Source: JAYZDP01 sp036337765
GTDB lineage: Bacteria > Acidobacteriota > Thermoanaerobaculia > Multivoradales > Multivoraceae
Direction: 5' to 3'
DNA: 64,000 bases
Assembly (NCBI GenBank): GCA_036337765.1
Contig: JAYZDP010000224.1
Span: 1 to 64,000, forward strand
The notes under the pieces: model-generated
What the model was told of the DNA's origin: nothing
What the model saw: the letters and a program-made list of their open reading frames with translations, nothing else
Database searches by the model: none
Made by a program: the position numbers and the translations under genes
In this document: positions 32,721 to 42,317 of the stretch, in pieces
How the letters are laid out: each line of letters opens with the position of its first letter
Position numbering within the stretch: the first letter of the stretch is position 1

Positions 32721-32876
32721 ATGATCAGCTCACTGCCGCCCATCCACGAGTTGGCCGAGCAGGCCGGTATCGATCTCCCTGAGGTGCTCGGCAAGGTGAA
32801 GGCGCAAGGGCAAGAGCAGGCCACGGCCCCGGTCGCGGAAGAGGCCGAAGCAGAGCCGCCACAGACCGATCTGTAG
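32721..32876 (+). CDS. Possible small acidic protein, 51 residues
   Basis: ATG 32721 to TAG 32876 encodes MISSLPPIHELAEQAGIDLP, then EVLGKVKAQGQEQ and an Ala/Glu-rich tail ending PPQTDL. The amphipathic start and acidic end are protein-like. Just upstream in a different frame ATG 32675 opens SFWNLLFDFELPP, so one frameshift may have split a slightly longer gene. No family recognised. The MFS gene begins 34 bp downstream. Confidence 0.35.
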   Translation: MISSLPPIHELAEQAGIDLPEVLGKVKAQGQEQATAPVAEEAEAEPPQTDL

Positions 32877-32910
32877 CCAAGGTCGCGATCAGGTATCGTC
32901 CGCTCCACTC

Positions 32911-34608
32911 GTGGCGAAGCTGATCGATCTCCTCGCCAAGGACCGCATCGTCGCGGAGCCTGGCTTCAACCGATGGCGTGTACCGCCGGCGTCGGTGGCG
33001 ATTCATCTGTGCATCGGGTCGGTGTACGCCTGGAGCATCTTCAATCCGCCGCTGACCCGGTCGATCGGGGTGGTCGGCAGCGCCTCCGACGACTGGGACC
33101 TCTCGAGTGTCGTCTGGATCTTCTCGGTGGCGATCGTCTTTTTGGGCCTGGCCGCGGCGATCGCCGGGCGCTGGCTGGAGCAGGCCGGCCCGCGCAAGGT
33201 CGGCGTCGCCGCGGCGTTCTGCTGGGGCGGCGGGTTCGTGATCGGCGCCGTGGGCATATGGCTGCACGAGCTGTGGCTGATCTATCTCGGCTACGGCGTG
33301 CTGGGGGGTGTCGGGCTCGGGCTCGGCTACGTTTCCCCCGTGGCGACACTGATCCGGTGGTTCCCGGACCGCCGCGGCATGGCCACCGGGATGGCGATCA
33401 TGGGCTTCGGCGGCGGCGCGATGATCGGCGCGCCGCTGAAAGAGTGGCTGATCAAGCTCTTCTATCGCGAGCCGGACTACCTGGGAGCTGTCGAGGGTGT
33501 ACAGCTGGTGACCGAAGGAGGTCGCCGCCTGGCCGACGTCGGAGGCGAGCAGCGGGAGGTCGTGGTGGTCGGGGCCAACGACCTGGCTAACATGATCGTG
33601 CCAGGGCCGGAGGGTGTCTACGTAGCCGGTACCGGGTCGAGCGGCGTTGCCCTGACCTTCCTCGTTCTGGGCGTCACCTACTTCGTGGTGATGATGGTCG
33701 CCGCCTTCTCGTACCGTATTCCCGCCGACGACTGGCTGCCCCAGGGTTGGGAGCCGCCCGACGAGACCGAATCGTCGAAGCGGATGATGACGCGCCATCA
33801 CGTGCACGTCGACGAGGCGTTAAAGACGCCGCAGTTCTACCTGCTGTGGATCGTCCTGTGCTTCAACGTCACGGCCGGCATCGGCGTGCTTGGCGTGGCG
33901 CGAACGATGATGTCCGAGATCTTCGGTTCCACCCTCCCCGACATCGTCGACGGCGCCTTCGCCGCCACCTATGTCCTGATGATCTCAGTCTTCAATATGG
34001 GAGGCCGGTTCTTCTGGGCGTCGACGTCCGACTTCATCGGCCGCAAGAACACGTACCACATCTTCTTCGCACTCGGCATCGCGCTCTACCTGTCGATCCC
34101 CTTCGCCGCCGGCCAGGTGTCGGCGTCCCCCTCGGTCACCTGGCTGGTCCTCTTCTACGCCACGACCATGATCATCTTCACCATGTACGGCGGCGGCTTC
34201 GCGACCATCCCCGCCTATCTCGCCGACATCTTCGGCACCCGCTTCGTCGGCGGCATCCACGGGCGACTGCTCACCGCCTGGAGCCTCGCCGGTGTGCTGG
34301 GCCCGGTCGCCATCACCTCGCTACGCTCGCGAGCCCTCGACAGGGCCATGGTCGATCTCGCTGGCTCGCTCGACCCTGCCGCCTTCCGGACCCAGTTCGG
34401 CGCCGGCATCGATCAGCTCCCCCGTCTCATCGAGGCCAACACCGTCACCCTTGCCAAGCTGCTCGAGATCGCCCCAGCCGGCACGGCTGACCCCTCGGCA
34501 ACGGTCTACAACTCGACCATGATCCTGATGGCCGCGCTGCTCGCGATCGCCCTGGTCGCCAACACCCTGGTCCGTCCGGTCGATCCCAAGCACCATTTGG
34601 CCGAGTAG
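32911..34608 (+). CDS. MFS transporter, oxalate/formate antiporter (OFA) type
   Basis: 565 residues from GTG 32911 with twelve predicted membrane helices in two halves and a long charged central loop (residues 190-235 outside, plus 270-305). OFA marks: HLCIGSVYAWSIFNPPLTR in helix 1, RWLEQAGPRKVGVAAAFCWG, GVGLGLGYVSPVATLIRWFP and DRRGMATGMAIMGFGGGAMI; second half with FYLLWIVLCFNVTAGIGVLG and FNMGGRFFWASTSDFIGRK. OFA members exchange small carboxylates across the inner membrane; substrate is not deducible. Longer than the typical 430 residues because of inserted loops. Separate transcription likely. Confidence 0.85.
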   Translation: MAKLIDLLAKDRIVAEPGFNRWRVPPASVAIHLCIGSVYAWSIFNPPLTRSIGVVGSASDDWDLSSVVWIFSVAIVFLGLAAAIAGRWLEQAGPRKVGVAAAFCWGGGFVIGAVGIWLHELWLIYLGYGVLGGVGLGLGYVSPVATLIRWFPDRRGMATGMAIMGFGGGAMIGAPLKEWLIKLFYREPDYLGAVEGVQLVTEGGRRLADVGGEQREVVVVGANDLANMIVPGPEGVYVAGTGSSGVALTFLVLGVTYFVVMMVAAFSYRIPADDWLPQGWEPPDETESSKRMMTRHHVHVDEALKTPQFYLLWIVLCFNVTAGIGVLGVARTMMSEIFGSTLPDIVDGAFAATYVLMISVFNMGGRFFWASTSDFIGRKNTYHIFFALGIALYLSIPFAAGQVSASPSVTWLVLFYATTMIIFTMYGGGFATIPAYLADIFGTRFVGGIHGRLLTAWSLAGVLGPVAITSLRSRALDRAMVDLAGSLDPAAFRTQFGAGIDQLPRLIEANTVTLAKLLEIAPAGTADPSATVYNSTMILMAALLAIALVANTLVRPVDPKHHLAE

Positions 34609-34649
34609 CGAAATACCGCTCTGGCACCGGTGCTACGGTAGTCGGAATC

Positions 34650-35849
34650 ATGCGACGACAGACACGGTCGACGTGGCCCGCTCTCGGCGGTGGCGGTTGG
34701 GCGGTTCTGGTAGTCACGATCTTCACACTCGCGGCGGCGCCCTCCCCAGGCAACGAGGAGGACGCCGGTAGAACCGGCGCCTGGGACCGGGAAGCCGCCG
34801 CGAACTACCTCGACCAACGGATGGAGGTCTGGCTCTCCGAGGGAACTCCACTACGCACAGGAAATGCAACCACAAACTGCGTCTCATGCCACACCACACT
34901 TCCCTACGCTCTCGCCCGACCGACCCTCCGGAGAGCCATGGGCGTCGAGTCTCCGACCACCCAAGAGACCCGCGTCCTCGACCAGGTCGTGCAGCGCGTC
35001 GAGACCTACGGTGATCAAGAGCTCATGTACGAGTTCAGCGACGAGAAGAAGGCCCAATCACTCGGGACCGAGGCTGTCCTCAATCTGCTGATCCTCGCCA
35101 GCACGCGCGGAAAAGACGGTGCGCCAGAATCGGCTGTCCAAGCTGGCTTGGAACAGCTCTGGCAGACCCAGCGCGAGGACGGCTCGTGGCACTGGCTCGA
35201 GTTTGGTCTCGAACCTTTCGAGACCAAAGAATCCGTCTACCAGGGAGCGGCGCTAGCCGCGATAGCGGTCGGCGATCTGGCTTCCGGCAAAGGGGCAACC
35301 GATCAGGCATGGGAGCCTGGTGTCCGCAAACTGACTGGCTATCTGAACGAGACCTTCGATCAACGGAGCCTCTACAACAGAACTTGGGCTCTACTGGCAT
35401 CCGCTCGCCTCGATGGAATTCTGACCGACACCCAACGAGATGGGCTCCTACGCGAACTAGAGCTGCAACAGCAGGCCGACGGCGGTTGGTCACTCTCGAC
35501 GCTCGGCGAGTGGCGATGGAGTGCATCTGAGGCGCCGTTCACACCGCCCGGCGAGGTCGACTCGGTTCTCCTGGCAGGATCGGACGGCTTCGCAACCGGC
35601 CTCGTCATCCACGCTCTCCGGCAGGGCGGCGTGGCATCCGACCATGCCGCCGTCGAGCGCGGCCTAGATTGGCTGATCGCGAACCAGAGGCCCGTACTCC
35701 CGGCCGAGCAGGCACCCTCAGCCTGGCGCACACACTCTCTGAACTACGACCGCGAAAACGGCGGACCCAGAGGCGAGAACACGCCGAGGCTGTTCATGTC
35801 AGACCTGGCCACGAGCTTCGCCGTGCTTGCGCTCTCTGGCTCGGACTAG
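34650..35849 (+). CDS. Secreted squalene-cyclase-like protein with a heme c motif
   Basis: 399 residues. A membrane or signal segment GGWAVLVVTIFTLAAAP (15-31) is followed by a helical region with CVSCHT at residues 77-82 (nt 34878-34895), a canonical CxxCH heme c attachment motif. Then come alpha-alpha barrel repeats of the squalene-hopene cyclase/prenyltransferase type: LWQTQREDGSWHWLEFG, ELQQQADGGWSLSTLGE, and GLDWLIANQRPVL, with QxxDGxW repeats. The cyclase catalytic DxDD motif is not seen, so it is probably not a terpene cyclase. An exported protein, possibly heme-bearing. GC is lower than the neighbours. Function unknown. Confidence 0.7.
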   Translation: MRRQTRSTWPALGGGGWAVLVVTIFTLAAAPSPGNEEDAGRTGAWDREAAANYLDQRMEVWLSEGTPLRTGNATTNCVSCHTTLPYALARPTLRRAMGVESPTTQETRVLDQVVQRVETYGDQELMYEFSDEKKAQSLGTEAVLNLLILASTRGKDGAPESAVQAGLEQLWQTQREDGSWHWLEFGLEPFETKESVYQGAALAAIAVGDLASGKGATDQAWEPGVRKLTGYLNETFDQRSLYNRTWALLASARLDGILTDTQRDGLLRELELQQQADGGWSLSTLGEWRWSASEAPFTPPGEVDSVLLAGSDGFATGLVIHALRQGGVASDHAAVERGLDWLIANQRPVLPAEQAPSAWRTHSLNYDRENGGPRGENTPRLFMSDLATSFAVLALSGSD

Positions 35850-35883
35850 GCATCGATCGGCGTCACCTTCGAAGGAGGCCAGG

Positions 35884-36081
35884 GTGAGCCATCTACCCAA
35901 GCTCAGTGCCGACATGCTCAGTTTCTGGTTTGCGGACAGTCTCAATAGCATCGAGGCAGCACGAGCACGCGAGCGGGTCTGGTACGGCTCCGATCCCGAC
36001 TTCGACGATGAGATCCGCAGCCGATTCGAGCCGACCCTACAAAACGCGGCGGCAGGTGAGCTCAACGGCTGGAAGGCCGAC
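35884..36081 (+). pseudogene. DUF924 family protein, N-terminal fragment
   Basis: GTG 35884 with AGGAGG (35873-35878) opens SHLPKLSADMLSFWFADSLN, RVWYGSDPDFDDEIRSRFEP and AAAGELNGWKAD, the first 65 residues of a DUF924 protein (normally about 185). After that the match stops and the strand is antisense to the end of an esterase gene; the frame runs to 36195 in unrelated sequence. The conserved continuation (the segment with the DQFPRN-type motif) is absent. Truncated by a deletion whose junction lies near 36080. Confidence 0.7.
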
Positions 36082-36687
36082 GTCCATGTAGAAGCGAATC
36101 GGCAAACGCTCGGCCGTGGCGTACTGACGTGTCAGCCACTGCCCCTCGATCGCAGGGTCCGGGTCGGCGAAGCTGAAGCCCGGTGCCACCAGTAGGAGCC
36201 TGACTGCGAAAGCACGTTGCCGACGATCTCGGAATGGCGGAAGGCGAGCCACGGCGATGCCAGGCCGCCGTAGCTCGAGCCCCCAACGACCACACGCGTT
36301 GGATCGCGGGTGACGTTGTAGGGCCTGCGTACCCACGGTAATCGCCACGGCGGTGATAGGTCTTGGCAAAAACGTTGGTTTCGCCGACGCGCTGCAGAAC
36401 ATTGTCGCTGAGCTCTTGGACACCTTCGACGCCGAACATGACGACGCGCGCGGTGCTCACCTCGCCACGTCACAGAAACGTGACCCAGTAGTCCTGTGGC
36501 GCGCCCTCGATGGGCTCGATGAGCGGTGTCCCCTCGGACTCGATGTCCGCCCACAGCGCCGCCTCGCCACCAGGATCCTCTGCCAGCGCCGCCGTGGACT
36601 GTCCAGCTCGCCCGCCCGCGCCGGAAGGACCCACGAGCTCGCGACCGCTAGTGCCGAGAGCGCAACGCTGAAACAGGGGCGGCGCAT
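36066..36687 (-). pseudogene. Enterochelin-esterase-like hydrolase remnant
   Basis: A signal peptide from ATG 36687, RRPCFSVALSALAVASSW to ARAGELD, is intact. Then frames change: GEVSTARVVMFGVEGVQELS and DNVLQRVGETNVFAKTYHRR match the N-terminal domain of enterochelin esterase (Fes/IroE group). A large deletion follows, and NVTRDPTRVVVGGSSYGGLA with NVLSQSGSYWW gives the alpha/beta-hydrolase nucleophile elbow. A last frame gives EGQWLTRQYATAERLPIRFY, after which the gene is cut by the junction with the DUF924 fragment near 36080. The catalytic His is lost. The start lies 10 bp after the double-VOC gene, so the two formed an operon. Confidence 0.75.
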
Positions 36688-36697
36688 TCCCCGTCCG

Positions 36698-37480
36698 TTA
36701 CTCCTTCGCTGGCTCGACGAGCTCGATACGCACGCCATCCGGGCCCTCGATGAAGGCGATCTTGATGTTGCGGAACGGCCGTGGCTCCATGGTGAACACG
36801 ACACCTTTGGACTTCAGCATCTCAGCAGCCGCCGCGAGATCCGGGAAGCTCCAGCTCAGGTGATCGATGGCCCGACCCTCGGTAGCGGCCATCGGCGCGT
36901 CGGAGTTCTGCACCATCAACCACACATCGTCGTAGAGCAGTGCATCGAGAAGGCCCTTGTACTTCGTCTTCTCGCCCCCGAAGGCTTCGGAGTACCAACC
37001 GAACGTGCCCTCGGGATCGGTGCTCTTGAGGTGGATGTGGTGAAAGCCAAGGGTCTCGGCGTCCTGCATGACCTCGAGCTTGGTGCCCCATGGGTCTTCG
37101 ATGAAGCCGAACTTGAAAAGGCCGTTCACGTCACGCGGCTCCATCAGCACTGGGATACCCGCGGCTTTCCAGGCGGCCATCTTCGCGTCGAGATCTTCAT
37201 ACGAGAAGCCGACGTGATCGACGGAGCTGCCGTCGGAGCCCTCGAACTCGTCTTTCTGGAAGAAGACCACCAGCACGTCGTCGAACATCACCCGGCCGTC
37301 GCCGACGAGCTCACCGCCTATGTGCTCGGCATACCACTCGCCGCCCGCCTTGGCGTCGGTAGCGGTCAGGTGCAGGTGGTGGTAAGGCGAATCCGCCGCG
37401 GCGACCGGCACGGCGATCGCAACCATCGAAACGAGAGCGGGGACGAGGGAGAAGGCCAGACGACGCTGGGATCGGATCAA
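36698..37480 (-). CDS. Secreted double-VOC-domain protein
   Basis: 260 residues. TTG 37480 is chosen because AGGAGG lies 6 bp upstream and gives a signal peptide RSQRRLAFSLVPALVSMVAI to VAAAD. Two VOC repeats follow: YHHLHLTATDAKAGGEWYAE to FGFIEDPWGTKLEVMQD, and FHHIHLKSTDPEGTFGWYSE to KIAFIEGPDGVRIELVEPAKE. Both halves keep a metal-type His in the first strand and Glu in the last (KLEV, IELV), as in glyoxalase and extradiol-type enzymes. Exported VOC proteins are less common than cytoplasmic ones. Substrate unknown. Divergent from the LLM gene. Confidence 0.8.
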   Translation of the reverse strand: MIRSQRRLAFSLVPALVSMVAIAVPVAAADSPYHHLHLTATDAKAGGEWYAEHIGGELVGDGRVMFDDVLVVFFQKDEFEGSDGSSVDHVGFSYEDLDAKMAAWKAAGIPVLMEPRDVNGLFKFGFIEDPWGTKLEVMQDAETLGFHHIHLKSTDPEGTFGWYSEAFGGEKTKYKGLLDALLYDDVWLMVQNSDAPMAATEGRAIDHLSWSFPDLAAAAEMLKSKGVVFTMEPRPFRNIKIAFIEGPDGVRIELVEPAKE

Positions 37481-37555
37481 GAGGCACCTCCTAGTTTTCG
37501 GTAGGCCGATCCTACATGCCGCAGTGAGCGCGCCCGCAGCTAGGACACTCACGGA

Positions 37556-37573
37556 CCCCCGCGCGAGCGGGGG
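37556..37573. promoter_or_regulatory. GC-rich hairpin with GCGA loop upstream of an LLM gene
   Basis: CCCCCGC (37556-37562), GCGA (37563-37566), GCGGGGG (37567-37573): a 7-bp perfect stem closed by a GNRA-type tetraloop, about 45 nt before the ATG of the LLM gene and inside the divergent promoter region. There is no T-run after it, so a regulatory or 5'-end stabilising role is as likely as attenuation. Inference only. Confidence 0.4.
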
Positions 37574-37618
37574 GATTACCAAGCGACGAATCGCAGTCAA
37601 ACGAGGTTGGAGGAGCGC

Positions 37619-38659
<1,041 letters not shown>

Positions 38660-38663
38660 CCGG

Positions 38664-39134
38664 CTACGGCCTCCAGACTCTGGATTCGAAAGGCGGGTCG
38701 GCATCGAGCTTCATGCCGGCGAGCTCGAGGCGCCAGGGGACGCACTTCATGAGTCCGAACGCCTCGTCTTCCGGGCCGGTCGGAAAGAACATGGCCGGGT
38801 CGTAGCCGTAGGGTTGGGCCTCGGACTTGAAAAGCTGCCAGACGCGCTTCTTCTCCTCGACATCGTCGACCCACTCGACCGCGCAGTCGGCGTAGACCTG
38901 CTGATGTTGCGGATCCCAGTAGGAGAGGGACACGTGCGGGTTGTGGGCTAGGTGCTTGGCCTTGTGGCTGACGCGGCTGGTGCAGATCCACGCGGTCGAG
39001 CCTTCCCACACCGGGTGCAGCATGCGGGCACGGGGGCGATCGTTGCGGTCGATGGTGGTCACGGTGCACCACACGATGCGCCGGACCCGCTCTTGGAGGT
39101 CGGCCCGAATGTCTTCGAAGGTGGCTACGTCCAT
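38664..39134 (-). CDS. Pyridoxamine-5'-phosphate-oxidase-like (possibly F420-dependent) protein
   Basis: 156 residues. Split beta-barrel of the FMN/F420-binding PNPOx family: VRRIVWCTVTTIDRNDRPRA for strands 1-2, MLHPVWEGSTAWICTSR, KAKHLAHNPHVSLSYWDPQH, then QVYADCAVEWVDD. The ending (GLMKCVPWRLEL) is typical of F420-type family members that reduce small heterocycles. The ATG at 39134 is 1 bp from the fbiC stop, so it is translated from the cofC-fbiC message. A role in using or protecting F420H2 is likely by position, not proven. Confidence 0.8.
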   Translation of the reverse strand: MDVATFEDIRADLQERVRRIVWCTVTTIDRNDRPRARMLHPVWEGSTAWICTSRVSHKAKHLAHNPHVSLSYWDPQHQQVYADCAVEWVDDVEEKKRVWQLFKSEAQPYGYDPAMFFPTGPEDEAFGLMKCVPWRLELAGMKLDADPPFESRVWRP

Positions 39135-39135
39135 C

Positions 39136-41601
39136 TCAGGCCCCTTGGCCGTCGAGTCCGGGTCGCACGAGGGCGAGCGGCGCGTCGCGCTCGTACTTGT
39201 GGGCGGGATTGTTGACGATCTCGGCCAGCGGCGCGGCAACGAACGAAGCCGCCACCCTTTCTTCGGAGACCTGGCCGTACTCGGTGGTGCGCTGGCGCGG
39301 CTCGCGTCCGCACTCGCGAATCAGTGCCTCCATCTCGGCCGGCGGCAGCTCTTGTCCCCAAGCGGCACCGGCGGCGCGGGTGATCGACTCGTTCATCAGC
39401 GTGCCGCCAAGATCGTTGCATCCAGCGTGCAGGCAGGCCTTGACGCCTTCGGGACCCATCTTCACCCACGACGCTTGGATGTTCGTGATCCACGGGTGCA
39501 GCGCCAGCCGCGCCACGGCGTGCATGAGCACCGCCTCGCGGAATGTCGGCCCCATTCGCGCCTGACCCTTGAGATAGATCGGCGCCTCCATGTGCACGAA
39601 CGGCAGCGGCACGAACTCGGTGAAGCCGCCGGTCTTGCGCTGCAACGCCCGCAGCCTGAGAAGGTGCCGCGCCCAGTTGATGGGACCTTCCATGTGGCCG
39701 TACATGATCGTCGAGGTGGTGCGGAAGCCGAGACCGTGCGCCACCTCCATGACTTCGAGCCACTGCGCGGTATTGATCTTGTCGGGGCAGATGGCGGCAC
39801 GGATCTCGTCGTCAAGGATCTCGGCGGCCGTTCCAGGAAGCGTCCCCAGGCCGACCTCTTTGAGGGCACGAAGGTAGTCTTCGAGCGACAGCCCCAGGGT
39901 CTCGGCGCCCTGCCACACCTCGAGAGGGGTAAAGGCGTGGACGTGGATGTCCGGCACCGCCTCCTTCACCGCCCGCACGATGTCGAGATAGGTCTCGCCC
40001 GTGTAGTCCGGGTGGATACCGCCCTGCATGCAGACCTCGGTGCCACCACGCTGCCACGCCTCCTCGACACGGCGCTGGATCTCGTTGGGCTCGAGATCGT
40101 AGGGCTTGCCTCGCAGGTTCTCGGCCAGCTTGCCCTTCGAAAAGGCGCAGAACTGACACTTGAAGTAGCAGACGTTGGTGTAGTTGATGTTGCGGTTGAC
40201 GACGTAGGTCACCGTGTCGCCGCAGGCCTCGAGGCGCAGCTCGTCGGCGGCGGCGCAGACCACCGAGAAGTCCTCTCCGCGTGTCCGAAAGAGCGCTGCG
40301 ATGTCGGCCTCGGCGAGATCGTCGCCGTTGCGGGCCGTCGCGAGGATGTCAGCGATCCGGCTCGAAGCGCTCGCCGACCCACCTGCCAGAACCCGGTCGA
40401 GATCGGCCTGTGGCACGTCGGCCACCGCACCCGGGCTCCAAGTCTCGACCCGAGCTAGCCCGTCGGCGTCCATCATCTCGAGGACGCGCGATCGCAACGT
40501 CTTCGAGACCCAGCGTTCGACTTCGAGCGCATAGCGCGGATAGATCGTCAACCTCTCTTGCAGTAGCTTCCCCGCCGCCGCAGTCTCGGCTGCGAGCCGC
40601 TCGAGGTGCGGCCAGGGCGCCTCCGGGTTGACGAAGTCGGGAGTGATCGGCGACACACCGCCCCAGTCGTTGATGCCGGCGGCCACGATGCGCTCGAGGG
40701 CGCCTGGGCTGAGATTCGGGGGCGCCTGGACGCTCATCTCCGGACCGAAGACCAGCCGCGTCATCGCGATCGTCCACAACAGCTCGTCGAGCGACGGTTC
40801 CCCCCAGTCCGCCATCCTCGTTTCCGATTTGGCCCGGAAGTTCTGAACAATGATCTCCTGGACGTGGCCGTGTCGCAGATGCTCGCCGCGAAGCGCCAGA
40901 ATCGATTCGATTCGCTCGCGGCGAGTCTCGCCGATACCGATGAGGATTCCCGAGGTGAAGGGCACGGCCGCCTCACCCGCGAGGCGCAGCGTCTCGAGAC
41001 GGCGAGCCGGCACCTTGTCGGGCGACCCGTAGTGTGCTTGGCCCTTCTCGAGCAGGCGCGGTGACGCGCTCTCGAGCATCATTCCCATCGACGCCGACAC
41101 CGGCCTCAGAGCCGCGAAGTCGTCCGCGTCCAAGAGACCCGGATTCAGGTGCGGCAGCAGGCCCGTCTCGTGAAAGACCAGCTCGGCGACCTCGCGTAGA
41201 TAGCCCAGCGTGGTCTCGTGACCGAGCTCAGCCAGCGCCTCGCGCGCCGCCTTGTAGCGTCTCTCAGGCTTGTCGCCGAGCGTGAAGAGCGCCTCCTTGC
41301 AACCGGCCTCGGCGGCGGCACGCGCCTGCGCCAACACCTCGACTCGGCTCATGTAGACCGTCTCGCCCTTGCGCGGCGGGCGGGCAAAGACGCAGTAGTG
41401 ACAGATGTCACGACACAGATGTGTCAGCGGCAGAAACACCTTCTTCGAGTAGGTGACAACGCCGCCGAAGCCGCGATCCCTCACCTCGCCCGCAGCCGCG
41501 ATCAGCGGCTCGAGCTCGTCGAACTCCGCAAGACTCAGCGCCTCCTCGGCATCGGGCAGCCGACTCACGAAAGTCTCGACGTGGCCCCGATCCAGGCTCA
41601 T
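39136..41601 (-). CDS. fbiC: 7,8-didemethyl-8-hydroxy-5-deazariboflavin (FO) synthase
   Basis: 821 residues, the fused CofG-CofH form. Two radical-SAM domains make FO, the F420 chromophore, from tyrosine and 5-amino-6-ribitylaminouracil. The N-terminal CofG half has CRDICHYCVFA (Cys63, Cys67, Cys70) for its 4Fe-4S cluster and PHLNPGLLDADDF; the C-terminal CofH half has CYFKCQFCAFSKG near residue 475 and GGIHPDYTGETYLDIVRAVK with HVHAFTPLE. Length agrees with FbiC of actinobacteria. Start ATG 41601 overlaps the cofC stop (ATGA). Separate cofG and cofH genes are the rule in archaea; the fusion is typical of bacteria. Confidence 0.95.
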   Translation of the reverse strand: MSLDRGHVETFVSRLPDAEEALSLAEFDELEPLIAAAGEVRDRGFGGVVTYSKKVFLPLTHLCRDICHYCVFARPPRKGETVYMSRVEVLAQARAAAEAGCKEALFTLGDKPERRYKAAREALAELGHETTLGYLREVAELVFHETGLLPHLNPGLLDADDFAALRPVSASMGMMLESASPRLLEKGQAHYGSPDKVPARRLETLRLAGEAAVPFTSGILIGIGETRRERIESILALRGEHLRHGHVQEIIVQNFRAKSETRMADWGEPSLDELLWTIAMTRLVFGPEMSVQAPPNLSPGALERIVAAGINDWGGVSPITPDFVNPEAPWPHLERLAAETAAAGKLLQERLTIYPRYALEVERWVSKTLRSRVLEMMDADGLARVETWSPGAVADVPQADLDRVLAGGSASASSRIADILATARNGDDLAEADIAALFRTRGEDFSVVCAAADELRLEACGDTVTYVVNRNINYTNVCYFKCQFCAFSKGKLAENLRGKPYDLEPNEIQRRVEEAWQRGGTEVCMQGGIHPDYTGETYLDIVRAVKEAVPDIHVHAFTPLEVWQGAETLGLSLEDYLRALKEVGLGTLPGTAAEILDDEIRAAICPDKINTAQWLEVMEVAHGLGFRTTSTIMYGHMEGPINWARHLLRLRALQRKTGGFTEFVPLPFVHMEAPIYLKGQARMGPTFREAVLMHAVARLALHPWITNIQASWVKMGPEGVKACLHAGCNDLGGTLMNESITRAAGAAWGQELPPAEMEALIRECGREPRQRTTEYGQVSEERVAASFVAAPLAEIVNNPAHKYERDAPLALVRPGLDGQGA

Positions 41602-42317
41602 GCCGACTCCTTGGTCGCAGCCAGCTGGTGAGCCGGGGGGATGATACGCCCCAGGCTCCGTAGCAGGTCGGCGGTGGCCTCACCCAGAGAGCTGAGGGCG
41701 AGATCGTCGAGGTCGCTTTCGACGTCGACGTCGAGCTGCAGACCTGGCAGCTCGAGAACGCGCGGCTCCACCCCCGCATCGCGGGCCGCGGCGACATGAC
41801 GCTCGAAGCTCGACTCCCCAAACAGGAAGGGCACCAGGCCCGGCGGCGACATCGCCAGAGCGTTGGTGCCGCCTCGCCGCCGGTCGGGGACCACGGTGAC
41901 GGCAGGAGCCTCCGCATGAGCCTCGATCAGAGCTTCGATCTCCTGCGTGCTCACCGCCGGCACGTCGCCAGGTACGACCAGCATCCCACCCGCACCGGTC
42001 CGGACGAGATGTTTGGCGGCCACGCCGAGCGCCGCATTCAGATCCCCCTCGCCCTCGCCCTCGCCAGACGCCTCGAAGTCCTCAGCCACGATCTCCACCC
42101 CCCACTCGCGGGCGAAGTCGCCGAGCCCGCCATCGCGCGTCACCACCACCACGTCACCGAGTGGCACCCGCACCAGCACCTGGAGCACGTCCTGCAACAT
42201 GGCGCGTACCAATCGCTCACGCTCGTCGGCGAACAGCACATCGGATAGACGCTGCTTCGAGCGCCAGATCTCCTTGACCGGCACCACTGCCCACAGAGAA
42301 GAGGGCGCCAGGGGCAC
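41598..42317 (-). CDS. cofC: Phospho(enol)pyruvate/2-phospholactate guanylyltransferase CofC/FbiD
   Basis: 239 residues from GTG 42317, which overlaps the upstream TAG by one base. Nucleotidyltransferase fold: AVVPVKEIWRSKQRLSDVLF with the substrate-binding Lys and Arg, DVVVVTRDGGLGDFA, NAALGVAAKHL, LVVPGDVPAVSTQEIEAL (metal-binding Asp), VTVVPDRRRGGTNALAMSPP and LDVDVESDLDDLAL. CofC/FbiD charges a phospho-C3 acid with GTP to make the donor that CofD joins to FO. The C-terminal 30 residues are a short helical extension. Next to fbiC with 4-bp overlap, so the assignment is firm; cofD and cofE are not in the window. Confidence 0.92.
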   Translation of the reverse strand: MPLAPSSLWAVVPVKEIWRSKQRLSDVLFADERERLVRAMLQDVLQVLVRVPLGDVVVVTRDGGLGDFAREWGVEIVAEDFEASGEGEGEGDLNAALGVAAKHLVRTGAGGMLVVPGDVPAVSTQEIEALIEAHAEAPAVTVVPDRRRGGTNALAMSPPGLVPFLFGESSFERHVAAARDAGVEPRVLELPGLQLDVDVESDLDDLALSSLGEATADLLRSLGRIIPPAHQLAATKESA

